Shown here: piece by piece, positions 1 to 7,242 of the stretch
Layout of the letters: each line of letters starts with the position of its first letter
How positions within the stretch are numbered: the first letter of the stretch is position 1
Assembly (NCBI GenBank): GCA_038321615.1
Contig: JBBQFC010000085.1
Location: forward strand, 1-9,959
Reading direction: 5' to 3'
Source of the DNA: JBBQFC01 sp038321615
GTDB taxonomy: Bacteria; Bacteroidota; Bacteroidia; Flavobacteriales_D; Cryomorphaceae
DNA: 9,959 nucleotides
Notes under the pieces: model-generated
Told to the model about the DNA's origin: nothing
Seen by the model: only the letters and a program-made list of their open reading frames with translations
The model's database searches: none
Program-made: the position numbers and the translations under genes

Positions 1-63
1 CGCTAAGGTTTCACAGAGTTGCATGGAGAAATTATTTTCAGGGAGATTACCGAGAGAATTATC

Positions 64-1110
64 CTAATTGCCCTTCTTAAAATCGTCGAACTTAACATTT
101 AGCGTAAAGCTATTGCTCGCCCCCGCTTGCGAATAGATCGCTCGGGCATAGCTCAGGTGGATTTTGGCAATGCGCATGCCCAAACCGAAGCTGAAGCCAC
201 CGGCGCTCGAAGTATCATCGATGCGCAACTGTTGGCGGCGGTTGTAATTATAGCCCGCGCGGAGATGGAAGTTTGGAGTGATTACCACTTCCGTGGCAAA
301 TACCAAATGGCGGAAGAAGTTTTCCGTAAAACCACCATTCTCATCTACTATTTCTTCGCCCGTAAGCGGGTCAATAGCTACTTGATCGCTGCCCTCGGGA
401 GTCAGATCCCATTTTTGGAGATTTTCGGCAATTACCGAGAAGCGGAGCGGTGCTTTTTCGAGCTTTTTAGAAAAACCAGCCTGGATTTCAAAGGGTATTT
501 CTTGTTGACCATTTGGAGTATAGGAACTCAAAGAACTGCCGATGTTTTTTACCAATAAGGTAGTTGTAAATCCTTTTTCAGGATTGGAGTACGTTCCGCT
601 CAAATCCACCGCTACGGCTGTTGATTTGTACTCGGCGAGTTCGCTTAAGATGAATTTTAAATTACCGCCTGCCGAGAGCCGGGAAGTAAATTGATGACCG
701 ATGCCGCCTTGAAAGATGTATTCGCCGGCATTAAACTGTCCTTGCACATTTCCTGCTTCATCAGTTAGTTCAAAATCGCCGTAGCCCAGGCTTTGAATCG
801 AAAAGGTGAGCACGCCAATTTTCTTCAGGTGGTGAGCGTAGCCGGCATGGGCAATGTTTGCTTCCCCAAAAAGACGGGTGAATCCAAATACAATTTGACC
901 TGCGGCGGTGGAGTCGAGTAGGGAAGGAGCTACCAAACCGAGGTTCAAATCACCATCTTTAATAGAAATGGCGTTTCCACCCAGAGCCGCAATCCGCGCT
1001 GCGCTGGTGGTATGGAGTATTTGAAAATTCGATTGTCCGTTGCCTTGAGCAAGAACCAAGACGCTGCTGGAAACCAGGAGCACCGAAAGAGAAAACCGCA
1101 AAATCATCAT
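64..1110 (-). CDS. porQ: Type IX secretion system protein, PorQ family
   Basis: Outer-membrane beta-barrel protein of the PorQ family, part of the T9SS machinery that exports and attaches cargo at the Bacteroidota cell surface. Seen in the sequence: a hydrophobic signal peptide (residues 1-21, ending VLA before QGNG), then the family's N-terminal region with ILHTTSAARIAALGG (about 30-44). Alternating amphipathic strands typical of FadL/PorV-like barrels fill the rest, ending in a beta strand and a short charged tail. The length of 348 residues fits the family. The frame opens with TTG at 1116, but I prefer the tandem ATG at 1110 because it leads directly into a clean signal peptide. There is no Shine-Dalgarno sequence, which is usual in this phylum. 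A TAnnTTTG box lies about 40 bases upstream. The gene is on the same strand as lon but is separated from it by the broken cargo gene. The family assignment is by recognition of the sequence, not by a search. Confidence 0.85.
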   Translation of the reverse strand: MMILRFSLSVLLVSSSVLVLAQGNGQSNFQILHTTSAARIAALGGNAISIKDGDLNLGLVAPSLLDSTAAGQIVFGFTRLFGEANIAHAGYAHHLKKIGVLTFSIQSLGYGDFELTDEAGNVQGQFNAGEYIFQGGIGHQFTSRLSAGGNLKFILSELAEYKSTAVAVDLSGTYSNPEKGFTTTLLVKNIGSSLSSYTPNGQQEIPFEIQAGFSKKLEKAPLRFSVIAENLQKWDLTPEGSDQVAIDPLTGEEIVDENGGFTENFFRHLVFATEVVITPNFHLRAGYNYNRRQQLRIDDTSSAGGFSFGLGMRIAKIHLSYARAIYSQAGASNSFTLNVKFDDFKKGN

Positions 1111-1150
1111 GGGCAAAACGGAGTAAGGGGCTTGGTATTGCCCGATACTG

Positions 1151-1158
1151 CAAATTTA
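1151..1158 (-). promoter_or_regulatory. Candidate porQ promoter, -7 box
   Basis: On the minus strand these bases read TAAATTTG, an exact match to the Bacteroidota -7 consensus TAnnTTTG, followed by CA as is common. It would start transcription about 30-35 bases before the porQ ATG. No TTG element is visible at the usual 17-21 base spacing upstream, so the call rests on the -7 box and position alone. Confidence 0.4.
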
Positions 1159-1358
1159 GAATTCGATACGAGACTAGAAATATCGATTTCACTTAGAAAA
1201 CCTGCCGGGAAATTAATGGGCGACCAAGGAGAAAACGAGCTGTGAGCTATTCATCACCAATCATTCATGTTTTTGGAATGGAATGCCATTCTCCAACCTA
1301 ATTTCCCAACCTTTTTTGAAGTAGCCCACGCTTATTTGGTTCATTTCCACTTCGAAAT

Positions 1359-1373
1359 GCTGATGTGATCAGC
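1359..1373. repeat. Short inverted repeat ahead of the cargo pseudogene
   Basis: A perfect inverted repeat, GCTGAT-GTG-ATCAGC: 6-base arms around a 3-base centre. It ends a few bases before the first readable codons of the broken cargo gene, where it could be an operator or hairpin of that gene's former promoter region. No promoter box can be confidently paired with it. Confidence 0.4.
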
Positions 1374-1377
1374 CTAA

Positions 1378-2863
1378 TTATGGAGGTGCCGGAACGGATA
1401 TCTCCTTGCTCAATTTACCTGTTTCAGTCAGCTTACGGGCGTACAAGGAGTTAATGCGACCGATCAGGTGAGTAACATTGAAGTTGTAGATGACGGATAT
1501 GAGGCATGGGGAAGGGAACCAATGATGCAGTTGGCCTTTTTCATTTTCTACGCAAATATGACTTTCAAGGTCAAGTATTTGAACAAACTACGTTGGTTTA
1601 TTACCCCCAATATTATCTTTATTTCGGGATGGTAAATTCTTTACAATACAATTCATACGCCAACGAGTTCATCATGCTTCTAGGTGCTGAAACGCCGAAT
1701 GGTGTTCAGGGCCGTTTCCTTGGATTCAATGTGGACTTAGAATTGGTCACGGATCTTTATTTTGATCTCTACCCTCCCAACACCTATTTTTTCGGTTTCT
1801 TGATCGAAGAAGATGGATATATCGTGATAGGCGAGCAAGGTCCCAATATCAACTCCGAAAGCACCTTTATCGCCAGGCTCGATTTTGAAGGCAATGTACT
1901 TTGGAATAAAATATTACAGCCGGAGGTGTATCAGCATATTTCTCGAAATTGGTCAATTAATGCAGTTGATCAAGGCGATTTGCTGGCTGGAAATGGCAGA
2001 ATAATATGGAACTCTTTTGGGTTGCTGACTAAAACGGATCTTGAAGGTAACGTAGTTGAAGAATTTAATTCAATTGACCCATCCGTGCCGCGTTCATATG
2101 GCATGCTGTCCTGTGAATTGATAAACTGTGAAATATTGACGATTCAAGGGTCTGGGTATGAATGGGTCCCGGAGTTTGGAAATCCAGATATATATTGGAC
2201 GAAGCTAAGAGTGTCCAAACTTAGCTCTGAAGATTATGTACTAAAGATGGTTTAGAGTACTTCACGAATTACGAGTATTTCAGAAATGGAGCCAAAAAAT
2301 GTTACCCACTTCGGATGGGGGTGCAATGATTTTAGGGGGCTACTACGGGTACTTTTTTGATTTTAATTCCTGGATGCTCAAAGTAGATTCCAATGGCAAC
2401 GAAGAGAGGTTTGAAAATGTAAATTATCAAACCTGTAACGACTGTGAAAATGTACTTTACGACATAGAACTCGCGCCTGATGGGGGCTACATAACCGCGG
2501 GCTACTTTATAAACTGGGCCGAAGACTCAAGTGGCAGCACCTGGTTGCGAAAGGTTGATGCCTGTTGCGACCTGGAGTGGCAAGGCTGCTCACCCTTAAA
2601 TGTGCCGGAGTGGCAAGGCCCAGCGCTTCGCGGTTTATCCCAACCCAAGCGCGGCGCGGTTTACCTTAGAAACTTCTACCCAAACCAGAGCAAGCTCCTA
2701 CGCGGTGTGCGACCTTTCAGGGCGGCTTGTAGCGCAAGAAAATTTCAATGCTGCAGGCAATGCCTGTCAAATAGAATTGAATGCTCCTTCAGGATCTTAT
2801 ACCTTGCAGGTAACTACCGACGATGGAAAGATGGAAGTATATAAAATACAGGTTGTGAGATGA
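1378..2863 (+). pseudogene. Broken T9SS cargo protein gene (type A sorting domain)
   Basis: Remnant of a secreted, surface-attached protein. It is readable only by changing frame four times: about 1378-1506, 1506-2243, 2245-2306, 2302-2620 and 2620-2863. The first piece contains LLAQFTCFSQ, which looks like the end of a signal peptide with no start codon in frame (a stop lies at 1375). The body repeats a motif of the DGGYxxxG kind: DDGYEAWG, EDGYIVIG, SDGGAMILGG and PDGGYITAG, each followed by a 'lRKyDxxGNv'-like strand. This is typical of repetitive beta-rich T9SS cargo. The last piece is a recognisable T9SS type A C-terminal sorting domain: VYPNP, then DLSGRLV, then SGSYTLQV and a final KIQVVR. 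The first three frame changes fit one-base losses and the last fits a one-base gain. The longest intact pieces are 249 and 181 codons. It could be a decayed gene or an intact gene hit by sequence errors. The natural ligand or activity of the parent protein cannot be told. Confidence 0.8.
2574..2619 (+). repeat. 13-base direct repeat inside the cargo pseudogene
   Basis: GGAGTGGCAAGGC occurs at 2574-2586 and again at 2607-2619, 33 bases apart (11 codons, so in frame). It lies immediately before the last frame change, ahead of the sorting domain. It may be a small local duplication that encodes EWQG twice. Confidence 0.7.
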
Positions 2864-2977
2864 GAGCTTATTCTAATCTTTGTCCTTACATAGCGGAACA
2901 TTTTTGACCCTTAGGATGTGATTTAGCAACAGGCGTCGCCTTCGAATCTAAACTTCAGTTTCTGAAAAGACCAGGTA

Positions 2978-5410
2978 CTACGCCACCTTCAGTGGCGAAG
3001 CCACCTTTTGATTGGTCAGCGCTTTTTCCACCACTTCTATCATTTCATCCACGTAATGGAAGGTTAGCCCTTTCACGTAGATCGGATTGATGTCGCGAAT
3101 GTCCTTTTCGTTTTTCGACGAAAGGATGATTTCCTTGATATTCGCTCGCTTGGCTGCTAAAATTTTCTCCTTTATTCCGCCCACAGGTAGCACTTTTCCG
3201 CGAAGGGTAATTTCGCCAGTCATGGCCAAATACTTCTTCACCTTGCGCTGGGTAAAGGCCGATGCCAAAGCGGTGAGAATAGTTATCCCAGCCGATGGAC
3301 CATCTTTTGGCGTGGCTCCTTCGGGTACGTGGACGTGTACATTCCACTTATCGAAGACTTCCTGGTCTAAGCCGATGGAGTCGGAATGCGCTTTAAGGTA
3401 TTCGAGTGCAATCATCGCCGATTCCTTCATTACCTCACCGAGATTTCCGGTGAGTTGCAGGCGGCCTTTTCCTTTGGTCAGGGAGGTCTCGATAAACAGG
3501 ATATCTCCGCCCGAAGGGGTCCAGGCCAAGCCGGTAACTACACCGGCCACGTCATTATCCTGATATTTATCGCGGGCATGCGATGGCCCTAAAATGGAGT
3601 CCAGATCGGCATTGGCGATGGTCGGAACGTAGGTTTCATCCATAGCGATCTGCTTGGCCCGGTAGCGCACCAATTTGGAAAGGCGCTTATCGAGGCTGCG
3701 TACCCCGCTCTCATTGGTATATTCTTCAATGAGTTGCTCCAATACCGATTTCGAAATCTTAATCTGTTCGGGTTTGATACCGTTTTCTTTCAACTGTTTC
3801 GGCAATAGATGACGCTTCGCAATCTCAATTTTTTCTTCGACGGTGTAGCCGTTTACTTCAATGATCTCCATGCGGTCGCGCAAGGCCGGATGGATGGTGC
3901 TCATGGTATTGGCTGTTGCGATAAACATTACGTTGCTCAAGTCGTAGTCGAGCTCGACGTAATTGTCATAAAAAGCATTATTCTGCTCCGGATCGAGTAC
4001 TTCGAGCATAGCCGAAGAAGGGTCGCCGTGGCCATCGCGACCGAGCTTGTCAATTTCATCGAGAATAAATACGGGGTTCGAAGTACCGGCTTTGCGCAAA
4101 TTTTGAATAATCCGACCCGGCATAGCACCGATGTAGGTTTTTCTATGCCCTCGAATTTCGGCTTCGTCGCGCATACCACCCAGCGACACGCGGGTGTATT
4201 TTCGACCTAGCGCCTCGGCAATAGATTTGCCCAGGGAAGTTTTACCTACACCTGGAGGGCCATAGAGGCAAAGAATCGGCGACTTCATGTCGCCTTTTAA
4301 TTTCAGTACCGCCAAAAACTCAATGATGCGCTCCTTTACTTTATCGAGGCCATAATGATCGCGGTCGAGCACTTTTTGAGCGCGGTGAAGGTCAAATTTA
4401 TCTTTTGAAAATTCGTTCCATGGCAAGTCGAGGAGCAACTCCACATAGTTGAGCTGCACGCTGTAATCGGCACCCTGTGGGTTCATCCGCTCCAGGCGTT
4501 CCAACTCTTTTTTAAAAGCTTTTGCTGTTTTCTCGTTCCACTTTTTTTTCTCGCTGCGCGCGTGCAGTTCGATGTGAAGTTCTTCCTGCGGATTTCCGCC
4601 CAGCTCTTCCTGAATGGTCTTCATTTGCTGGTGCAAGAAGTATTCGCGCTGCTGCTGATCGATATCGATTTTTACTTTACTCTGAATATCGTTCTTAAGC
4701 TCCAACATTTGAAGCTCCTTGGTGAGGTATTCGAGCACCATTTCGGCGCGCTTGCGCAGATCGGCCACTTCCAGCAATTGTTGCTTTTCACTCACTTCAG
4801 CGTTCATATTGCTCGAAATGAAATTGATCAAGAAACTATGGCTCTCAATATTTTTGATGGCAAAAGCCGCTTCACTCGGGATATTTGGCGATTCTTTGAT
4901 GATTTGAAGCGCCAGGTCTTTGAGGGAACCAACCAAGGCTTCCCATTTTTTTAGATTTCGCTGTGGACGGATTTCGGCAAACTCCTTGACTTTCGCGCGG
5001 ATGTAAGGCTCGTTCGTGATCATTTCGACCATTTCGAAACGCTTTTTACCTTGAATGATCACGGTAGTGCTTCCATCGGGCATTTTCAAAAGCCTGATAA
5101 TCCGCGCAATGGTACCGATACTATTGAGGTCTTCGAAGGTAGGGTCTTCGATACTTTGGTCGCGCTGGCTCACTACGCCCACCGTACGATCGCCGGCATA
5201 GGCATCTTGCACAAGCTTAATGCTCTTATCGCGGCCAACGGTAATGGGGAGTACAACGCCAGGAAATAATACCGTGTTTTTTATCGGCAGGATGGGGAGC
5301 TCTTTTGGAACGCTCTCCTGATTCATTTCTTCTTCATCTTCGCTGGTAATGAGCGGGATGAATTCGGTTTCATTTTCGGATATAGTATCTACTCTGATTG
5401 CTTCAAACAT
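2978..5410 (-). CDS. lon: ATP-dependent protease Lon (endopeptidase La)
   Basis: Cytoplasmic hexameric AAA+ serine protease that degrades misfolded and selected regulatory proteins. Domains in order: an acidic N-terminal extension (about 1-35, with DEEE), the Lon substrate-binding domain from ELPILPIKNTVLFPGVVLP (about 37-230), a helical coiled region (about 230-340), the AAA+ ATPase, and the C-terminal protease domain (about 610-795). Walker A is GPPGVGKTS at 384-392, Walker B is FILDEID at 448-454, and a sensor-1 Asn lies in ATAN near 501. The catalytic dyad is Ser706 in PKDGPSAG and Lys749 in GGIKEK, with the 43-residue spacing seen in E. coli Lon (Ser679, Lys722). At 810 residues the protein is full length and shows no damage. 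The ATG start is followed by the acidic extension, which is common in Bacteroidota homologues. It lies 92 bases downstream of the GlmU-like gene on the same strand and may be partly cotranscribed with it. No clear heat-shock promoter was seen. Confidence 0.97.
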   Translation of the reverse strand: MFEAIRVDTISENETEFIPLITSEDEEEMNQESVPKELPILPIKNTVLFPGVVLPITVGRDKSIKLVQDAYAGDRTVGVVSQRDQSIEDPTFEDLNSIGTIARIIRLLKMPDGSTTVIIQGKKRFEMVEMITNEPYIRAKVKEFAEIRPQRNLKKWEALVGSLKDLALQIIKESPNIPSEAAFAIKNIESHSFLINFISSNMNAEVSEKQQLLEVADLRKRAEMVLEYLTKELQMLELKNDIQSKVKIDIDQQQREYFLHQQMKTIQEELGGNPQEELHIELHARSEKKKWNEKTAKAFKKELERLERMNPQGADYSVQLNYVELLLDLPWNEFSKDKFDLHRAQKVLDRDHYGLDKVKERIIEFLAVLKLKGDMKSPILCLYGPPGVGKTSLGKSIAEALGRKYTRVSLGGMRDEAEIRGHRKTYIGAMPGRIIQNLRKAGTSNPVFILDEIDKLGRDGHGDPSSAMLEVLDPEQNNAFYDNYVELDYDLSNVMFIATANTMSTIHPALRDRMEIIEVNGYTVEEKIEIAKRHLLPKQLKENGIKPEQIKISKSVLEQLIEEYTNESGVRSLDKRLSKLVRYRAKQIAMDETYVPTIANADLDSILGPSHARDKYQDNDVAGVVTGLAWTPSGGDILFIETSLTKGKGRLQLTGNLGEVMKESAMIALEYLKAHSDSIGLDQEVFDKWNVHVHVPEGATPKDGPSAGITILTALASAFTQRKVKKYLAMTGEITLRGKVLPVGGIKEKILAAKRANIKEIILSSKNEKDIRDINPIYVKGLTFHYVDEMIEVVEKALTNQKVASPLKVA

Positions 5411-5502
5411 GGGATGAGATCTAGGGACGCTGCAACTTTGTCAGTCGCTGCTTCATTTTTTGTCGGGATTGCTAAATGTAAATAATCGTGCCAACAATAA
5501 AG

Positions 5503-6708
5503 TCAACGGCGATTCTCGGCTTCGTATTGGCTTACCCACTTAAATACGGCCTTTTCTTGCTCGGATAAATGCAAATTCCTTCTGCTCATCATGGCTTCCG
5601 CCACTTCGATTGCTTTTTCGATTCGAAAACTTTCGGTTAGCGCACCGGCATCCATCCAGGCGAAGGATGGGATAAATTTTGGCGGAAAGCCCGCATTAAA
5701 AATATTGGCGTTCATGCCTACTACTGTTCCTGTGTTGAACATGGTATTGATTCCCGCCTTGCTGTGGTCGCCCATAATAAGGCCGTGGAATTGCAGCTCG
5801 GAATCGATCGCTTCCCGAGCTTCATAGCTCCATACACGCACGTTTCCGTAGTTGTTTTTCAAGTTGGAAGTATTGGTGTCGGCGCCGAGGTTGCACCAGG
5901 AGCCGATTACCGAATTGCCCAAAAAACCGTCGTGGCCTTTGTTGGAATAAGCCTGCATCACCACATTATTTAGCTCTCCGCCAGCGCGGCAATGTGCGCC
6001 AATACTCGTAGCTCCGTATATTTTAGCGCCCATCTTTATGGTGGTGCCTTCGCCTATGTAAAGTGGTCCGCGTAGCATGGCTCCTTCCATTACTTCTGCC
6101 TTCTCGGCAATATAAACAGGGCCGGTGGTGGTATTGATGTAGCAAGGGTGGACTATTGCTCCCGGCGCTGCAAAGAGATCGTTGCCGGTGTGGGTTACGT
6201 GTTTGGGTAAATCGATGGTGCGCATGCCCTTGGTAAGTTCATCGAAGTCTTGGCGCAAAATGGCATCATTGTATGCAAAAATGTCAGCCGGACGGTTCAG
6301 AACCTTAATTTCTTCGGCGTAATCAATCACTTTGCCAACCGAGAGTTGCGTAATCTCTTCACCGCGCTCTATTTGAAGCATTGCCTCAGCTGGTGAGAAG
6401 TCAGCGAAGTTTCCCGCTAAAAACTGCGCACCGCGCATTAGAATTTCTCCAGTTGCTAAATGCTTGATCGAATCGGCTAAGTGCTGATTGGGCAATAGAC
6501 TGCTATTGACCACCACATATGAACCCGATGGTATTTCGTCGGCTAAGGAGTGCAGGTATGCCGCCGAGCACGATGTAGGGTTTGAACTCAGGTAGCGCTT
6601 CCATTTGGCTTCGACCGAATCCATGCCTATCAACAAATGGCCGATCGGTTTGCCGAAACAGAGTGGCAAAAGGGCTTTCCATTGGATGTCGAGTAGTAAA
6701 ACGTTCAT
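5503..6708 (-). CDS. GlmU-family putative nucleotidyl/acetyltransferase
   Basis: A 401-residue protein of the alternative GlmU-like family found in Bacteroidota. The family is predicted to work in UDP-N-acetylglucosamine or other nucleotide-sugar synthesis in the cytoplasm. The N-terminal part (1-about 170) is nucleotidyltransferase-like, beginning MNVLLLDIQWKALLPL. The C-terminal half (about 178-340) shows hexapeptide-repeat strands of a left-handed beta-helix acyltransferase, for example GAIVHP, AEKAEVMEGAMLRG and GAKIYGATSIG. The family signature SNKGHDGFLGNSVIGSWCNLGADT is at about 255-278. The frame extends to a TTG at 6750, but those bases form a likely -33 promoter element. I therefore chose ATG 6708, where family similarity begins. 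In the N-terminal motif two Arg residues that I recall as usual (TFTRPxxDxRxG) appear as Lys20 and Leu25. The terminator after the L31 gene isolates it from upstream transcription, and lon follows on the same strand. The exact sugar substrate cannot be decided from sequence. Confidence 0.85.
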   Translation of the reverse strand: MNVLLLDIQWKALLPLCFGKPIGHLLIGMDSVEAKWKRYLSSNPTSCSAAYLHSLADEIPSGSYVVVNSSLLPNQHLADSIKHLATGEILMRGAQFLAGNFADFSPAEAMLQIERGEEITQLSVGKVIDYAEEIKVLNRPADIFAYNDAILRQDFDELTKGMRTIDLPKHVTHTGNDLFAAPGAIVHPCYINTTTGPVYIAEKAEVMEGAMLRGPLYIGEGTTIKMGAKIYGATSIGAHCRAGGELNNVVMQAYSNKGHDGFLGNSVIGSWCNLGADTNTSNLKNNYGNVRVWSYEAREAIDSELQFHGLIMGDHSKAGINTMFNTGTVVGMNANIFNAGFPPKFIPSFAWMDAGALTESFRIEKAIEVAEAMMSRRNLHLSEQEKAVFKWVSQYEAENRR

Positions 6709-6722
6709 AGGTTGTAGATGCG

Positions 6723-6750
6723 TAAAGGTAAGTTTTCTGTCGGGTTTCAA
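6723..6750 (-). promoter_or_regulatory. Candidate promoter of the GlmU-like gene
   Basis: On the minus strand there is a TTG at 6750-6748, then 17 bases, then TACCTTTA at 6730-6723. This matches the Bacteroidota -33/-7 layout (TTG, 17-21 bases, TAnnTTTG) with one mismatch in the last base. It lies 14 bases before the chosen ATG, so the predicted transcript has a very short leader. Its position between the L31 terminator and the gene supports it. Confidence 0.5.
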
Positions 6751-6832
6751 GTTGCACAGCGCCCTGCAAGAAGGTATGCCGATGGAAGTATTTTATTCGT
6801 TTCGAACGGGAAGCGCAAGTTTTGGCCATAAA

Positions 6833-6859
6833 AAAAGCCTCCCGATGTGGGAAGCTTTT
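6833..6859 (-). terminator. Rho-independent terminator after rpmE2
   Basis: On the minus strand an AAAAGC-T-TCCC arm pairs with GGGA-G-GCTTTT across a 5-base loop. One internal mismatch is present, and the second arm runs into a T tract. It begins about 22 bases past the L31 stop codon. The A/T tracts on both sides mean it may also work on the plus strand, but no plus-strand gene needs it there. Confidence 0.85.
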
Positions 6860-6881
6860 ATGCGACCAAAAGGTCGAAATA

Positions 6882-7139
6882 TTATTTCTTATCGAATTTG
6901 GCGTAGCGCTTTTTGAACTTGTCAACGCGACCAGCTGTATCTACAAGCTGCATTTTTCCTGTAAAGAAAGGGTGCGACTCGCTCGAAATCTCCAATTTGA
7001 ACAGTGGATATTCGTTGCCGTCTTCCCATGTGATGGTTTCACTGGTAGCTGCTGCTGACTTGCTCATAAAAGCGAAATCGTTTGACATATCTTTGAAAAC
7101 CACTGGACGGTAATTCTCGGGGTGAATATCTTTTTTCAT
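6882..7139 (-). CDS. rpmE2: 50S ribosomal protein L31, type B
   Basis: An 85-residue ribosomal protein of the large subunit. It starts MKKDIHPENYRPVVFKD and contains the family stretch ESHPFFTGKMQLVDTAGRVDKFKKRY. There is no cysteine, so this is the zinc-free (C-minus, type B) form with the characteristic insertion (about residues 30-45, TSETITWEDGNEYPLF). The frame extends upstream to 7244, but family similarity starts exactly at the ATG at 7139, and a strong promoter box lies at 7163-7170, inside the longer frame. The gene stands alone as a transcription unit, with its own promoter and a strong terminator. It is divergent from the lipoprotein gene. Confidence 0.96.
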   Translation of the reverse strand: MKKDIHPENYRPVVFKDMSNDFAFMSKSAAATSETITWEDGNEYPLFKLEISSESHPFFTGKMQLVDTAGRVDKFKKRYAKFDKK

Positions 7140-7162
7140 AATCTTGCTCAATAATTGGGCTG

Positions 7163-7190
7163 CAAATGTAAGGTTTTGTTTTGATTGCAG
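7163..7190 (-). promoter_or_regulatory. rpmE2: Candidate rpmE2 promoter
   Basis: On the minus strand TACATTTG at 7170-7163 is an exact TAnnTTTG match followed by CAG. A TCTG at about 7191-7188 stands 17 bases upstream as a near match to the TTTG/TTG element. The predicted start leaves a leader of roughly 17-20 bases before the ATG at 7139. Confidence 0.55.
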
Positions 7191-7210
7191 AAATACTTCG
7201 CTCAAAAATG

Positions 7211-7219
7211 TAATATTTG
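7211..7219 (+). promoter_or_regulatory. Weak candidate promoter of the lipoprotein gene
   Basis: TAATATTTG resembles the TAnnTTTG box with one extra base (or one mismatch as AATATTTG). It sits 24 bases before the lipoprotein start. No TTG is placed correctly upstream, so this is only a positional suggestion within the divergent intergenic region shared with rpmE2. Confidence 0.25.
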
Positions 7220-7242
7220 CGGCGCATTTGAGTTTTATGCCC

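Noticed and set aside
127..558. Open frame of 143 codons on the plus strand inside porQ.
   Set aside because: It is antisense to a well-recognised PorQ protein and has no domain or promoter.
1267..1368. A 33-codon plus-strand frame beginning MFLEWNAILQ ahead of the cargo pseudogene.
   Set aside because: No promoter box, no recognisable peptide type and no conservation evidence. It is too short to support.
2954..2997. Small hairpins at the 3' end of lon (CGCCAC/GTGGCG at 2981-2997 and TTCAG/CTGAA at 2954-2966) as a terminator.
   Set aside because: The first lies within the last lon codons, and neither is followed by a T run on the minus strand.
3087..3563. Plus-strand open frame of 158 codons (and other smaller ones) across lon.
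   Set aside because: The lon frame is complete with all catalytic motifs, so these are shadows.
5411..5502. TACATTTA on the minus strand upstream of lon, with TTG elements nearby, as a lon promoter.
   Set aside because: The -7 match is imperfect and the TTG spacings (14 or 23 bases) are off. A promoter may exist here but could not be placed.
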